Source of the DNA: Siphonodentalium dalli | Taxonomy: Eukaryota; Mollusca; Scaphopoda; Gadilida; Siphonodentaliidae | DNA: 64,000 nt | Reading direction: 5' to 3' | Assembly: GCA_032622095.1 (NCBI GenBank) | Contig: CP136062.1 | Location: 139,516,351-139,580,350, forward strand | Shown here: one piece after another, positions 23,801 through 32,759 of the stretch | Numbering within the stretch: the first letter of the stretch is position 1 | How the letters are laid out: every line of letters begins with the position of its first letter | Position numbers and translations under genes: made by a program | Notes under the pieces: model-generated | Database searches by the model: none | What the model was told of the DNA's origin: nothing | The model's input: the letters and a program-made list of their open reading frames with translations, nothing else

Positions 23801-24750
23801 TAAAATCCGACTGACAGTGACCAAGATATAAAGCTTCAAGTTCCTATAGATGGAAGGACCAACTCACTGAGGGACAAAGTCCATTGCTACATCTCCGCCG
23901 AACTTTGTTTGCAGGGGATAACAAAGATTGAATAACTCTAGAATCTAAAACTCAATCAAATCGATTGAACTCCTCTAAATGTCCTCATAGTGGTGAACAT
24001 CCATACCAAATTTCATTGAGATCCTACAACCTATGTTTTGATATATCTGCTCAGATGGACAAATGAAAGTGTAAATAACTCCAACCTGAATAAATATGAT
24101 AGGTTCAATGAAGCGGATGTTGTTAGAAATAAACAATGGTTTCAATGTGGACATGGGATTTGACCACAATAAAAATTCAGCAAACTGCATGAACCCCTAA
24201 TGCCGAGTTTGCTGAATTTTTAGACCCATGACCATGTTGAATCCACCATTTTTTAATGTACAATGTATTTACATAAATTAATAAATTATGAATTCAAATT
24301 TTTATATCATTAGCTTACAATCATTAATGAATTGATCAACTTTGCCAGATGGAATGGCTAATTTCTCATTAATCCATTCGCAATACAAGTTGACCCAATA
24401 ACAGATTTCCCTTAGAACACTGCCAAAGCCAAACATTACAAATAATCGGAAACTCTGGTTATTTGGATGGCGTCTAAAATATGGCATACGCTATGGCTAT
24501 TGGGATATGATTAGGTGTATATAAATATTTACCACTCAATGGTGCTGACTTCTGCTGGCTGTTGGTTCTCGACGTGAACAATCCTCACGTGGGTGGAGAT
24601 TTGCTGCGGAGATGTTGCAGCATACTGGCAAAATTTGCACTTGTAAGATGTGACAACATCCATAAAATCCTGGAAGTTGACAGGATCCAGTGGTGATACT
24701 CCATCAGGTGCAGTACGTGTAGTTGTTGATGGCGGAATTTTAGAATCCAT
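4971..24750 (-). CDS. gene A: 11-finger C2H2 zinc-finger protein (spliced, 886 aa)
   Basis: Join of 24750-24533, 22807-21349, 19600-19476 and 5829-4971, 2661 coding bases in one open frame. Eleven C2H2 fingers have their first Cys at residues 38, 283, 417, 450, 480, 508, 545, 574, 602, 630 and 660. Finger 3 has the long CX4C spacing (CPIAGC). Fingers 8-9 are joined by a classical TGEKPF linker. Basic clusters at residues 331-339 and 370-379 look like nuclear localisation signals, followed by an acidic DEEPDDD-type stretch. The regions between fingers 1 and 2 and after finger 11 are long, Ser/Thr/Gln-rich and probably disordered. This is what is expected of a nuclear sequence-specific DNA-binding regulator; the target is unknown. 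Gene B is its paralogue, facing the other way. The initiator ATG lies 20 bases inside the first exon, and the frame is open upstream of it, so a further 5' coding exon is possible. I do not assign an orthologue name. Confidence 0.88.
5830..6340. other. start of gene A intron 3
   Basis: Intron sequence next to the terminal exon. No repeat family of this window is recognised here, apart from a loose inverted pair near 6090-6155 (CATTAGTGACTGAGATAG / CTCGGTCACGAATGAG). Confidence 0.4.
6341..6610. mobile_element. two-hairpin MITE, family CCCTTTCATGA
   Basis: The left end TAACCCTTTCATGATGGGAG is the family terminus. Inside are two stem-loops whose arms read CCAGTGAATTCTCTTATAT / ATATAAGAGAATTCACTGG and CCAATGTATTCTCTTATAT / a partner near 6560. 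The right terminus is eroded. Sister copies are at 18412, 42010, 53261 and 58960. It sits 36 bp before the large array. Confidence 0.7.
7601..13612 (-). mobile_element. younger 6.0 kb 161-bp-monomer element (inner copy)
   Basis: A complete copy in opposite orientation to its host. It reads GAAAGTGTCAATGACACT (the tail palindrome, reversed), then a unique spacer to about 7730, then about 36 forward monomers. It ends with a CA microsatellite (about 13535-13555) and the reversed hairpin ending in GTTGAGCT. AAT (or TAAT) is repeated on both sides (7598-7600 and 13613-13615). Monomers alternate between a form with GGATTTAGTCATACAAAGAG and a form with GGATTGAATTTTGAAATC. No ORF looks like a transposase, so it is non-autonomous. 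Confidence 0.85.
8380..13000 (-). repeat. higher-order repeat inside the inner array
   Basis: Diagnostic monomer variants recur at fixed long shifts. GTAACCCGTGCTATTAAATG occurs at 9150 and 10603 (shift 1453, nine monomers), and its 4-bp-shorter form recurs about 1612 bp further on. TTTGAATGACCCCAAAATC occurs at 9381, 10834 and 12442. An earlier block (8444 to 10061) shows a 1617-bp shift, i.e. ten monomers. Blocks are nearly identical, so whole groups of monomers have been amplified recently. Confidence 0.8.
14580..15344 (+). mobile_element. tandem-core element, family GCCCCCGA, inserted in the array
   Basis: It interrupts a monomer of the older 161-bp element. The head is a hairpin (CCCCCGATCTCC / GGAGATTTGGGGG, 14587-14614) followed by a CCGTCCGTCC microsatellite. 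Then come three monomers of exactly 172 bp (ACGTTTCAACTCATAAC at 14651, 14823 and 14995). The tail is ACAGTCGGGGGCGTTACC ending near GCACTTGT. Relatives at 55613-56680. Confidence 0.8.
17421..18302. mobile_element. putative DNA transposon remnant with ~30-bp inverted ends
   Basis: The left end GACCAAAAAAAAAAGATTG then TATGTTTCCG is mirrored at the right end, whose complement reads GGCCAAAAAAAAAAGATGC then TATGTTTCCG. Both are followed inward by TTAGGGT/GGTAGG or GGTCGG repeats. About 880 bp. It includes a TACATG-rich simple repeat near 17880-17935 and no convincing protein. Confidence 0.55.
18412..18649. mobile_element. two-hairpin MITE, family CCCTTTCATGA (complete)
   Basis: The termini TAACCCTTTCATGACTAG and ATCGTGAAAGGGTAA are inverted. 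Two internal stem-loops have arms CCAATGCATTCTTTTATAT / ATATAAGAGAATGCATTGG and CCAGTACATTCTCTTACAT / TATAAGAGAATACATTGG. 238 bp. The best-preserved copy of the family in this window. Confidence 0.8.
18857..18881. repeat. poly(C) tract
   Basis: An uninterrupted run of about 25 C. The length is likely to be inexact in the assembly. Similar tracts occur near 42899, 57594, 61532 and 61832. Confidence 0.8.
18950..19351 (-). mobile_element. tandem-core element, family AGCTCACCTGAG (reverse)
   Basis: On the minus strand it begins with the stem-loop TAGCTCACC / GGTGGAGCTA (19318-19351). A GTCC/ATCC microsatellite follows (GATGGATGGACGGACG on the plus strand), then about two diverged monomers with ATATTTGGTGTGGATGTTCC and AGGGCCATAACT. 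Same family as 52357-52960 and 53519-54190. Lies in gene A intron 3, 125 bp from coding exon 3. Confidence 0.75.
19476..19600 (-). CDS. gene A coding exon 3 (rest of finger 7, finger 8)
   Basis: A short 125-base exon read as [15 protein letters not shown] and onward. Acceptor TTTATAG, donor CATTCAA followed by GTAAGT. It supplies H561 and H566 of finger 7 and all of finger 8 (C574, C577, H590, H594). It ends in the TGEKPF linker after two bases of the next Lys codon. The frame joins exactly at both ends, and the translated junction is collinear with exon 2 of gene B. Confidence 0.88.
19601..20178. other. part of gene A intron 2
   Basis: AT-rich intron sequence with no recognised element. Confidence 0.4.
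20183..20661. mobile_element. TTAA-flanked MITE, family ACTCAATCC (complete)
   Basis: TTAA-AGGTACTCAATCCG on the left and CGGATTGAGTACCT-TTAA on the right. 479 bp. Nearly identical to the copy at 39416-39910. Non-coding. Lies within gene A intron 2. Confidence 0.85.
20690..21077. mobile_element. deleted copy of the GCGGAAACCCTGC transposon
   Basis: It shares the internal block CAATCGTAAAACT.TTTGTGCGCTGTGAC.TCATACTGCA with 29670-29710 and ends in CCTAGCGGAAACCCTGC, the right terminus of the element at 29205-30645. The distance from block to end is about 240 bp here against 950 bp there, so it is an internal deletion derivative. Confidence 0.6.
21349..22807 (-). CDS. gene A coding exon 2 (fingers 2-6 and half of 7)
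   Basis: Acceptor CTTTCCAG, donor AAG followed by GTATGT, 1459 bases. The first ~190 residues are Ser/Thr/Val-rich with no fingers. Finger 2 (FLCGQC, IEEC, HMADDH) is the one conserved in gene B. Then come the basic clusters (GRKKK, RRGRKRK), the atypical finger 3 and fingers 4-6. The exon ends inside finger 7 ([15 protein letters not shown]); its two histidines are supplied by exon 3. Confidence 0.9.
22990..24190 (-). repeat. mosaic of decayed tandem-core monomers in gene A intron 1
   Basis: Reverse-orientation fragments. 23960-24030 (CATCCATACCAAATTTCATTGAGATCC) matches the 174-bp monomer of 59392-60435. 23565-23680 matches the 161-bp family (GGATTTAGTCATGCTAAGAG). A reversed tail (GAACAAGAG) is at 23203. 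Borders are not resolvable. Confidence 0.6.
24191..24532. other. end of gene A intron 1 region near exon 1
   Basis: AT-rich sequence, no feature recognised apart from the donor GTAAAT (minus strand) at 24532-24527. Confidence 0.4.
24533..24750 (-). CDS. gene A coding exon 1 (finger 1)
   Basis: The exon itself probably starts at 24769 after a TTGCAG acceptor; the ATG at 24750 is the first in frame. It encodes 72 residues plus two bases, with one finger (C38, C41, H54, H59; SYKCKFCQY). The donor is GAGTG followed by GTAAAT, so the next codon (TG + C) is completed in exon 2. The matching exon of gene B has the same layout: acceptor, ATG shortly after, one CKFC finger, donor GTAAAT. Confidence 0.82.
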
Positions 24751-24930
24751 TTCTGAACAGGGTGAACCTCTGCAACGAAATGGATACATCTGTTATTTGA
24801 AGAAATTGAAACAAGAAAGTGATGTCCAATAATAGTGAGCTCTATATTTGGGGATATATTTTTATGTTTATAGGATGATTCTATCAGAGAAGATATCTTT
24901 TAACAAGCCCATTTGAACAAACTCATGACC

Positions 24931-25140
24931 TACATTAATGCCCTAAGTAATCGACTCCTTAACCACAGCAGAATTATGGGTAACTTTTCAGGATTCAGTC
25001 GGAAATATGGCTTGTTGCCATTCATCAGAAAGCTCTCACTTTCCGATGAAAGGCAACGAGCCATATTTCCGACTAAATCCTGAAAAGTTACCCATAATTC
25101 TGTTGTGGTTAAGGAGTCGATTACTTAGGGCATTAATGTA
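24931..25140. repeat. foldback palindrome, family 1, copy 2
   Basis: Inverted arms of about 100 bp (TACATTAATGCCCTAAGTAA / TTACTTAGGGCATTAATGTA) around a short loop (GAAAGCTCTCACTTTC). Same family as 584-817, with the outer bases differing. Located about 160 bp 5' of gene A exon 1. Confidence 0.85.
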
Positions 25141-25854
25141 GTCCAGGGACCATTCACACCAAATGTGACCCAATGCAGTAATGCGGTTCTATTTGTTTGA
25201 ATAATTGAAGATGGACACCACCTGACATTTCTAAATTCTGAAATGAGTGAATCTGAGAATCTCTATCACTTTGAGGACACTCCAAGGCCACGGCTGTTCT
25301 GTAGCCTGGGGAATATATATTTTTTTGATTTTGTATCATGCCAACAATTGTGAATAACACTGACTCTGTATAGAAATACACGTAATTGGGGACTCAAATA
25401 TTAAGTGGGCCTTTAATGTAAAGTCATTCAGGTAGTAACGGGTCACATGTAGTAACATGTCACAAGCAGTAACGGGTCAGTTATCGCGTGACAAAAGCCG
25501 GATATATGCACTTGATCTCCAAAAAAAAAACATATTGATTCTTGAGAATGAATATGTTTTGGAGATCTTGTGCATGTTGTAAGGAGTTCTGACGGTAATT
25601 TCCTATTTAATTCATTATTTCTCGCAACTGGCAATAAAAACCAGAATAAACTACATCCAAAGTAAGCACCGTAAAATATTAAAAAATTATTGCTTTTTCA
25701 ACTACCAGACCCACAAAACAGTTAATTGTGTTTTATTGTGAAAAATTATAATTTGTTTCGACATACTTCCGGTGTCAATAACGGGTCACATGCTTTTGTT
25801 GACATTTGATTGCTCATACAGGCACGAACTGAAGAAAAACAAATTCTAATGATT
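25141..25854. other. unassigned, with small repeats
   Basis: 25385-25412 is a right terminus of the AGGCCCACTC MITE (AAGTGGGCCT then TTAA). 25435-25490 and 25780-25795 repeat TAACGGGTCA. 25513-25571 is a small palindrome (GATCTCCAAAA / TTTTGGAGATC around ATTCTTGAGAAT). No gene. Confidence 0.45.
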
Positions 25855-26030
25855 AGCAAACTTTAAAAATAATAAACAAGGGATGTCATCTGTAGGGTGT
25901 TCGAAAGGATTTAGTCATACAAAGAGTAAAATCCAAGATTTCAACGAAATTCAGAACAAATTGATGGCTCCCAACCCATGACAAAGGATTTAGTCACGCA
26001 AAGAGTAAAATCCAAGATGGCTGCCGGCAC
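25855..26030. repeat. fragment of the 161-bp-monomer family
   Basis: Two partial monomers containing AAAGGATTTAGTCAYRCAAAGAGTAAAATCCAAGAT in pieces, preceded by AACAAGGGATGTCATCTGTAG. Confidence 0.65.
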
Positions 26031-26038
26031 GTTTTTAA

Positions 26039-26250
26039 AGATACGGGCGGCCTTCGCATGGGTATACTGTTAAAATAGTCACATCCGCTATAAACAACCT
26101 GCCATAAACAGAAAGAATACTATATAATAGACATATGTTGTTCTTATACCAATCATATCTCATACATTGCATGTTATTGTCATGTTTGTAGGCTTTGTTA
26201 TGTAAACAAACATCAAAAACGTTACAGAACCGTTTATTTATATACACACA
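26039..26250. mobile_element. truncated MITE, family GGCACGGGCGG
   Basis: TTAA then AGATACGGGCGGCC, with internal matches to 36339-36832 (CATAAACAGAAAGAA, TTATGTAAACAAA). The right end is missing. It directly follows the monomer fragment above. Confidence 0.6.
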
Positions 26251-27233
26251 CTTGGAACTAATGGATCATCCAATGGAAATGTTCCTGTAGGCTATTCTGA
26301 ATTTATCAGTAGTCTTTGCCAAGGCACCGGCCCGGGGCAGAACTTGATCCACTGACTTTGGTTCGGCCAGGTGTGAGAAATATTTTTAACCTGATCACGA
26401 AAATTGCTAAATCCTAGCACCCGGACCAGCCTTAAGCTTTCCAAGTATCAGGGTTTCCGCTACTATGGCAGGCCGGCCGTACAACGGCCTCATTTCCCTC
26501 CCCAACTTTGACTTAATATTGGTCACAAAATAGGACGAGTGATAACCGACAGTGATGATTAACAGATTTGGGACCGGCCTTTTGATGACAATGGAGATTA
26601 TGTTTGTACTTAACGTTTTATTGGCAACAATATTAATGGATATATATACATAGTAATTAACACACATCAACAAATTTGAATAATAACATGAATATATGCA
26701 TTTTACATGATAAAACATCCCAACAGTTATTGATTAAAAACAAGTTAAAACATGGAAGAATCAGTCAATATATACAGTTTACATGATAAAACATCTGATT
26801 ATTTAATGATTAAAAACAAGATAAAACATGGAAGAATAAGTCAATACATTATTTATTTCTTAATATTAAAACATGGCGTACGTTGGTCTTCTTTTCTTCT
26901 TCTTTCTTCTTTATTTATTTGATTGGCCGTTCTTGTATATTGTGTTCACATCCTTCAGAAATTCTGTTGTTTTGATGGTCAAGATCAAGATATATAATAT
27001 AAACTAGAGCAATGCTACCCTTTTATACACTTTAATAAAAATATTAAATGCTTTATTATAATAATAAAATAACATACAAAAGAAAAATATATATAAACAT
27101 CCAAATATCCTACTGATAAAAACATTTTTAGGTGAGACTGTTCGGCCCAAACCATGGGCCGAACCAGCCCGGCTGAACCAGCCCTGGACTAAATCGACCC
27201 CGACCCCTTCCGGTTCGTGAAATCACTGCACGC
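26251..27233. other. intergenic DNA with a 76-bp duplication
   Basis: 26448 onward starts with AGGGTTTCCGCTACTATGG, resembling the left end of the GCGGAAACCCTGC transposon. 26700-26850 holds two direct copies of a 76-bp unit (ACATGATAAAACATC at 26705 and 26781). 26851-27233 is AT-rich, then a short GC-rich stretch; no gene seen. Confidence 0.45.
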
Positions 27234-27239
27234 TTAGTT

Positions 27240-27430
27240 AGATACGGTTACTAGGAACGCACTGTGTGCCCTCCAAGAGCAGGGAACGCAGTGTGTGACG
27301 AGTAAGGGAACGCAATCTTGTGAGGGAATGCAGTCACTTGACCGTAAGGGAACGTACTGCGTGCCCTCTAGGGAACGCAATCCCGGGGTATTAAAGGCTC
27401 CCCCCTCCCTAAGGGAACGCAATCTCATAT
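27240..27430. repeat. irregular GGGAACGCA repeat
   Basis: GGGAACGCA or a one-base variant occurs about seven times in 190 bp, on both strands and at irregular 20-40 bp spacing, often preceded by TAA or CTA. Not recognised elsewhere in the window. Confidence 0.6.
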
Positions 27431-27580
27431 TATTTTGGTCAATCCAGACGATAGCAGTAACGATCTCAAAGTTCCCTTGAACAATTTATAAGTACTATGG
27501 TACGCCCGTCATTGAGACAAGTCAGCCCATTGACAACATTTGAGTAGGCGTTCCGTTGGGAATTTCCAATCTATTTTAGT

Positions 27581-28015
27581 GGTCAGCCGTGTTTACCCCG
27601 TGGTCTGCATCCCAATGCAGAGCGACACCTACTCTTTTCAGGGACAGTGTGGGAGGTGTGAATAATCTGCGACATCAAAGAGTTGCCGCAGTATTACTTG
27701 CGGTAGGCTTTTTTAGGGTATATTTGACCCGGATTGATTTCGTTAATGAATAAAGAATTGTCAGATAAAATCTTTTATAATAAAAAACAATTTCATATAT
27801 TGAATTATATATATATATGCATATTTGTTTATCTGCGTCTATGGCCTTTATATCCATGTTTTGTTGTCGCATTTTATTTTAGTTGGCATTACTATTTTCT
27901 TGTGTTTGTTCATATTACATGTACGCAAATGGTTTCGGTAGTTTGAGCGGCGATATCGTGTTCTAACAAATGGCTGAAAAATTGGATATAACATTACAAA
28001 AATTCATAAGTTAAA
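27581..28015. repeat. 435-bp direct duplication, copy 1
   Basis: It runs from GGTCAGCCGTGTTTACCCC to ACAAAAATTCATAAGTTAAA. It is matched closely by 28097-28532. No terminal repeats, no coding frame shared by both copies. Confidence 0.8.
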
Positions 28016-28096
28016 GACATATTATGCACTCTGAGTGCACTCCGTGGTCATCCGTGTTCAAGTCGTGTTCATGCCGTGGTCATCCATGTTAATAGC
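28016..28096. repeat. short GTGTTCA/GTGGTCA repeat
   Basis: About seven consecutive units of the type CCGTGGTCAT / CCGTGTTCAAG, one every 10-11 bp. The same motif fills 34060-34170 and 34640-34960. Confidence 0.6.
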
Positions 28097-28532
28097 GTGA
28101 TCAGCAGTGTTTACCCCGTTGTCTGCATCCTAATGCACAGAGGCACCTACTTCAGGGACAGTGCGGGAGGTGTGAATAATCCGCGACATCAAAGAGTTGC
28201 CGCAGTATTACTTGCGGTAGGCTTTTTTTTAGGGTATATTTGGCCCGGATTGATTTCATCGATGAATAAACAATTGTCAGATAAAATATTTTATAATATA
28301 AAACAGTTTCATATATTTAATTATATACATGCATATTTGTTAATCCGTGACTACGGCCTTTATATCCGTATCATGTTTTCTTGTCGCATTTTATTTGAGT
28401 CGGCATTAATATTTTCTTGTGTTTGTTCATATTACATGCACGCAAACGGTTTCGGTAGTTCGTGCGGCGATATCGTGTTCTAACAAATGGCTGAAAAGTT
28501 GGATATAACATTACAAAAATTCATAAGTTAAA
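28097..28532. repeat. 435-bp direct duplication, copy 2
   Basis: Second copy of 27581-28015, with scattered substitutions. A third, more diverged part-copy lies at about 28686-28815 (AATTGTCTGTTAAAATCTTTTAT, then GTCTACGGTGTTTACATCC). Confidence 0.8.
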
Positions 28533-28937
28533 ATTTCGAATTTAATTTTCAAAACGTAACTAAAGTTTTAAATATCAATTTTAATAAAAAAAAACTTTGA
28601 AAACTCAGATCCAAATTTATCAATACAATTTAAATGTTCCAAATTTAATTTAAAAAGCTCATTTTCAACAATTAATATAATTTCAAGAATTGTCTGTTAA
28701 AATCTTTTATTATCGAAGTAATTTCACATATATACACATATGCATAGTTTACACACTATAACATATAATGTGTTCACGCCCTATGAATCATTGTCTACGG
28801 TGTTTACATCCGTTTCCGCAGATTAAGCTACATGTACATTCAACGGCAGTTTTAATTTACACATACACAGAACAATTGACCCACGAATTGGACAAATACA
28901 AACCGCAAACATGTTACTTTATTAATTTTAGATATAG

Positions 28938-29084
28938 AGCATCTCAGATGAGTTTCTATTTTATATGGAATTTATCAGCCGAGTTCACTAAATTCGATTT
29001 GAACCGATGTTTACCGAGGCTCAAAATAAAATTTAGTGGACGAGGTTGATAAATTACGTATAAAATAGAACGAGTGCGAGATAC
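28938..29084. repeat. foldback palindrome
   Basis: Diverged inverted arms of about 58 bp: GCATCTCAGATGAGTTTCT then ATTTTATATGG on the left, and the complement of ATAAAATAGAACGAGTGCGA on the right. CACTAAATT faces AATTTAGTGG near the centre. Confidence 0.6.
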
Positions 29085-29204
29085 CTTTTATCACATGATC
29101 AAATAAACGCAAAATATTTATCGAAAACAACAATAATAAACTGCAGCGATCGCAAGTCATTTAAAGAATGCACTGATGTTACACGTGTCTTATAGCAAGG
29201 TTTC

Positions 29205-30645
29205 CGCCAGGGGGAAATAAATGAGTCCGTATTGGAGAAACACATAACGCGACGGGACGACCATGGTTCGTCCTGTCGGGCGAAAAAAAAATTATTTGAC
29301 ACTTAAAAGTAGCCATTTCCTTGCACCTGAGTGTTCCACAAAGCAATCCAAAGCTACATATATTATGCAAGTCGATCATTTCTGTGGGTGCATTAATTCT
29401 GTTGATGGTATACAAATAATTAATCATGTAATTACGTACGTATAAGACTGCCGTCTGATTGAATACTCTATAAATAACGAGCTACGAGTTAGTGTTTACA
29501 CATTTATAACTTACAATAAGATATAATGAATATAAACACTGAAAAGCATCTACGCATTGACCAATAATACCAGTTTATACCACGCAAGGAGAATTGAATA
29601 AATTATTTTTTAGAATTTCAAGTAGCGTCCGTGGAAATTAAACTGACAGGATTATGTACATGTATTCTGTCAATCGTAAAACTCTTTGTGCGCTGTGACG
29701 TCATACTGCAGGGTTTGTCTGGAGTATATTTTTATAGCGGCGAAATACGAATGGTAGCGAAGTCTTTCACTCGGAACGCGTAGCTTGTTCAATAGTCTGT
29801 ATAGGCCAACAACTGACGATCGACCGCAGCTATAGAACAAAGTTTTAGCCAACGTTTTATAAAATATAATTGAGTTTCGGCTGGAAATGTAAACATGTGC
29901 GTCGTTGATTGTGCTTGGGGACCCAGGCGGGACAACGAAACTATTATTGACTGTACTTTGACTTTATCTCCATATTGGGGGGGGGAGGGTATGTGTTTGT
30001 GTTTATCCTCCATGCGTGTAATATGGCTCAAATGAATGGTGTTGTCACTATGAATTCGCGCTATAAAGACAGGACAGGTTCCGTATTATTGTGAAATAAA
30101 TCACTTTGGGATTTTGTTGAGTATGCATGGCAATATACGCATAATAATCAACACACGTAGAGAATCACATGTTTTTTCACTGACATCGAACTCAAAACAA
30201 ATGATAATACAGCAATAAGATAAATGATCAACATTGAGTAGTAGCTAGTTTTAGTACGAGAAGACTTGGACTAGAAAATCCCGTACATAAAAATGTCCCG
30301 ACTCAGCAATTGGGTGTTCTTTGATCCAATTATGTAATTGTACGATAGGACGGGGTCTTCGAGTCTGAGTAGTTTCATCCATGGAATCCCGTGCACAAAA
30401 ACATCCGTACTCAACAGTCCGGCATTCTTTGATGTTACCGCGACATGTATTACGCTGTATCTAATGTCGCTATTTGACCCGATTTTTCACCAGTATTCTG
30501 TTTAACCCCCGAACTCCCGTTGCAGCCAAAATGTTTTTACGACATATTGCTACTGACATTTGGTACATGCATGAATCAAACAGATCATCTGCGAGGGGAA
30601 TGGGTCCGTGTGACGGACCCGCAGCCGGCCTGGCGGAAACCCTGC
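29205..30645. mobile_element. DNA transposon copy with TIR and 5-bp duplication
   Basis: The left end GCAAGGTTTCCGCCAGG and the right end CCTGGCGGAAACCCTGC are inverted, and TTATA flanks both sides (29200-29204 and 30646-30650). 1441 bp. No transposase frame is seen. Internally, at about 29670-29740, a block with TGTGCGCTGTGACGTCATA and TTTTTATAGCGGCG is shared with 20840-20890. It carries a CRE-like octamer and an A/T box, so it may be a promoter. Superfamily not assigned. Confidence 0.7.
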
Positions 30646-30820
30646 TTATAGATAATTACTAAACTGGTTTTATGTGCTAATTATGTGATAAATTGTGATA
30701 TTAGCTGTACGTGGCATATCCATATTCATAGTAATAAAAAATTAATTGTTTGTTGATGACTAAAAAATGTTATTCAGTTTGTTGTCATTATGACATCCCA
30801 CTCTACATAACAGTTCCAAT

Positions 30821-31510
30821 CAGGGATGTGGCTAGAGGGGGGGTGTGGGGGTTGAAAATGTTCTTGTCGTTTGATTTTCAAACAATTAATTGGGGGGAAT
30901 TAATTGTTTTTGGACCAATACTTGCATATTTTCTGTCAAAATTTTGGACTGAAATGGTCATCAGTTGGAAATTTTTCAACCTTAGGGGGGTGACAGTTGG
31001 AAATTTCCAACACTTGGAAAGCTTGTGTCCTGGTCCTCCCCCGTGGCTAGTCAAAACTGCTACTAAATTTAAGAAAACAATATTGTCATACATTTGCTCA
31101 ACATTGTCATTGGAATTGTCATCATTTGGAAATTTTCCAACCTAAGTGGGGGGGGGGGGGGGGGGTGTCAGGTTTGAAATTTCCAACTCTAAGAAGACTT
31201 GAGGCTAGTCTAGATGCTAGGATTTTGCGATTTTCTTGTTCAGATTTCAAAATTTTCTAACACCATGGTCGGCCCGGTGTGTCACTGTCCCTCCCCCGTG
31301 ACCAATACAAAACTGCTAATTAGTTTAACAAAACAATAGTTTAGTACATTCGGACAAACTTGTGGACTGAAATGGTCATCAGTTGGAGAATTTTCCAACC
31401 TAAGACTAAGAGGGAGTATGAGGTTTGAAATTTCCAACACTAGGGAAGCTTCAGTTGAGGCCAGTCTAGATGCTAGGATTTGCGATTTTCTTGTATAGTT
31501 TTCCAAATTT
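30821..31510. mobile_element. hAT-like repeat copy, family CAGGGATGTGGCTAG
   Basis: It begins CAGGGATGTGGCTAGAGG, like the complete copies at 41305 and 42842. The body repeats TTGGAAATTTCCAAC and CATCAGTTGG units twice, with a poly(G) tract near 31148-31166. The right terminus is not identified. Confidence 0.55.
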
Positions 31511-32759
31511 TCTCACACCGGGCTGAACAAACATGGACAGACACAATGTCCTGGTGTCTTACCCATAGCCGTGTGCATTTGTCTGGAGTAGGCTACTAGA
31601 TGTTAGGATTTATGCAATTCTCAGGTTAAAGTATCTGAATTTTCTTATACCGGGCATATAGAACAACATAGTTTATGAATACATAGGATATTAGGCCTGA
31701 GGACTGATGTGCAAGGGGTGTGCAAATGGAATTATGCAAAAAGTTGTGCTGGTGTGATTTCGATGGTGTAATATAGATCGATTACGTGCACACTGACCAG
31801 CTTGTGTAAATATGTCTCTCATAACTGATATCTACTTCTCACCTACCCTAAATCGAGCGGGAGTACGTGTTTCGCATAGAATATAATGTTTCAATAGATA
31901 AATATTGCAAGTAAAATGAGTCTGATTCATTTGGTGCGTACAATAACATCAATTCGATCACATAATCAATCTTAAATAATTCCGTCATTTGATATTATGG
32001 AATTATTCGTAAATTGACATGACAGATAAGATTCGTGTCGTCGAGGATTGATATATTGGAAACAGACAGTTTCACCGGAGTGTTTATAAAGAACTTCCTG
32101 ATAATATTTGCGTGTGGTACAGTAAAACAAAATCTGTCTTGTAAATAAAACGAGAAAAACAAAACAATGAACTAAAACATAAACACCCGCCCGGGCGCCC
32201 ATTTTCAAAAATTTAAATTAAAAAAACTAAATTTTGCAATACCACACGAAGCCCCAAAACGAATGGTATCTACACTATTTGTCTAATTGTACTTAATTTA
32301 GCTGACCTCCTTGCCTTCGATGGTGTCTGCATGGGGTTATATCATAATCAGCTGACCACCGTGTTTTAAAAGTTGAAACTTGAATTGACCCATGCGTTAA
32401 ATAATTTCAATAAAGTATATAAAAATAAATATTATCGTAAAACTTATGGGAGGGCACTTGACATGAGGTCGAACATACACGCACATCGGTTATGGTAATA
32501 AATAACAGTAAATACCCTAACCCCACCCACATCATATAGGTTAACAAAACTGACAATAAATAAGTTTCCGTGGACTTGATTGCCATGCTTGTAACGACCG
32601 ATTATCAGTTTGAATATTTTATTCGTTTAATATATATAAAACATAATCACATATTTCTGTAAAAAAAAATATTGCAGTAAAATCAAATTTAAATAAAAGG
32701 TCAGCAGACCACAGTGTCCCCCGACAACATGGCAAGTCGATGCCGCTTTGTTAAAGAAA
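31511..32759. other. intergenic DNA, nothing recognised
   Basis: AT-rich, no long frame, no terminal or tandem repeat seen. Confidence 0.4.

Noticed and set aside
27581-28532. Paired 435-bp repeats as LTRs of a retrotransposon
   Set aside because: Only 81 bp lies between them, there is no TG...CA end, primer-binding site or coding interior, and a third partial copy follows.
28768-29049. 93-codon ORF at 28.8-29.0 kb
   Set aside because: It ends inside the foldback at 28938-29084 and shows no domain or splice context.
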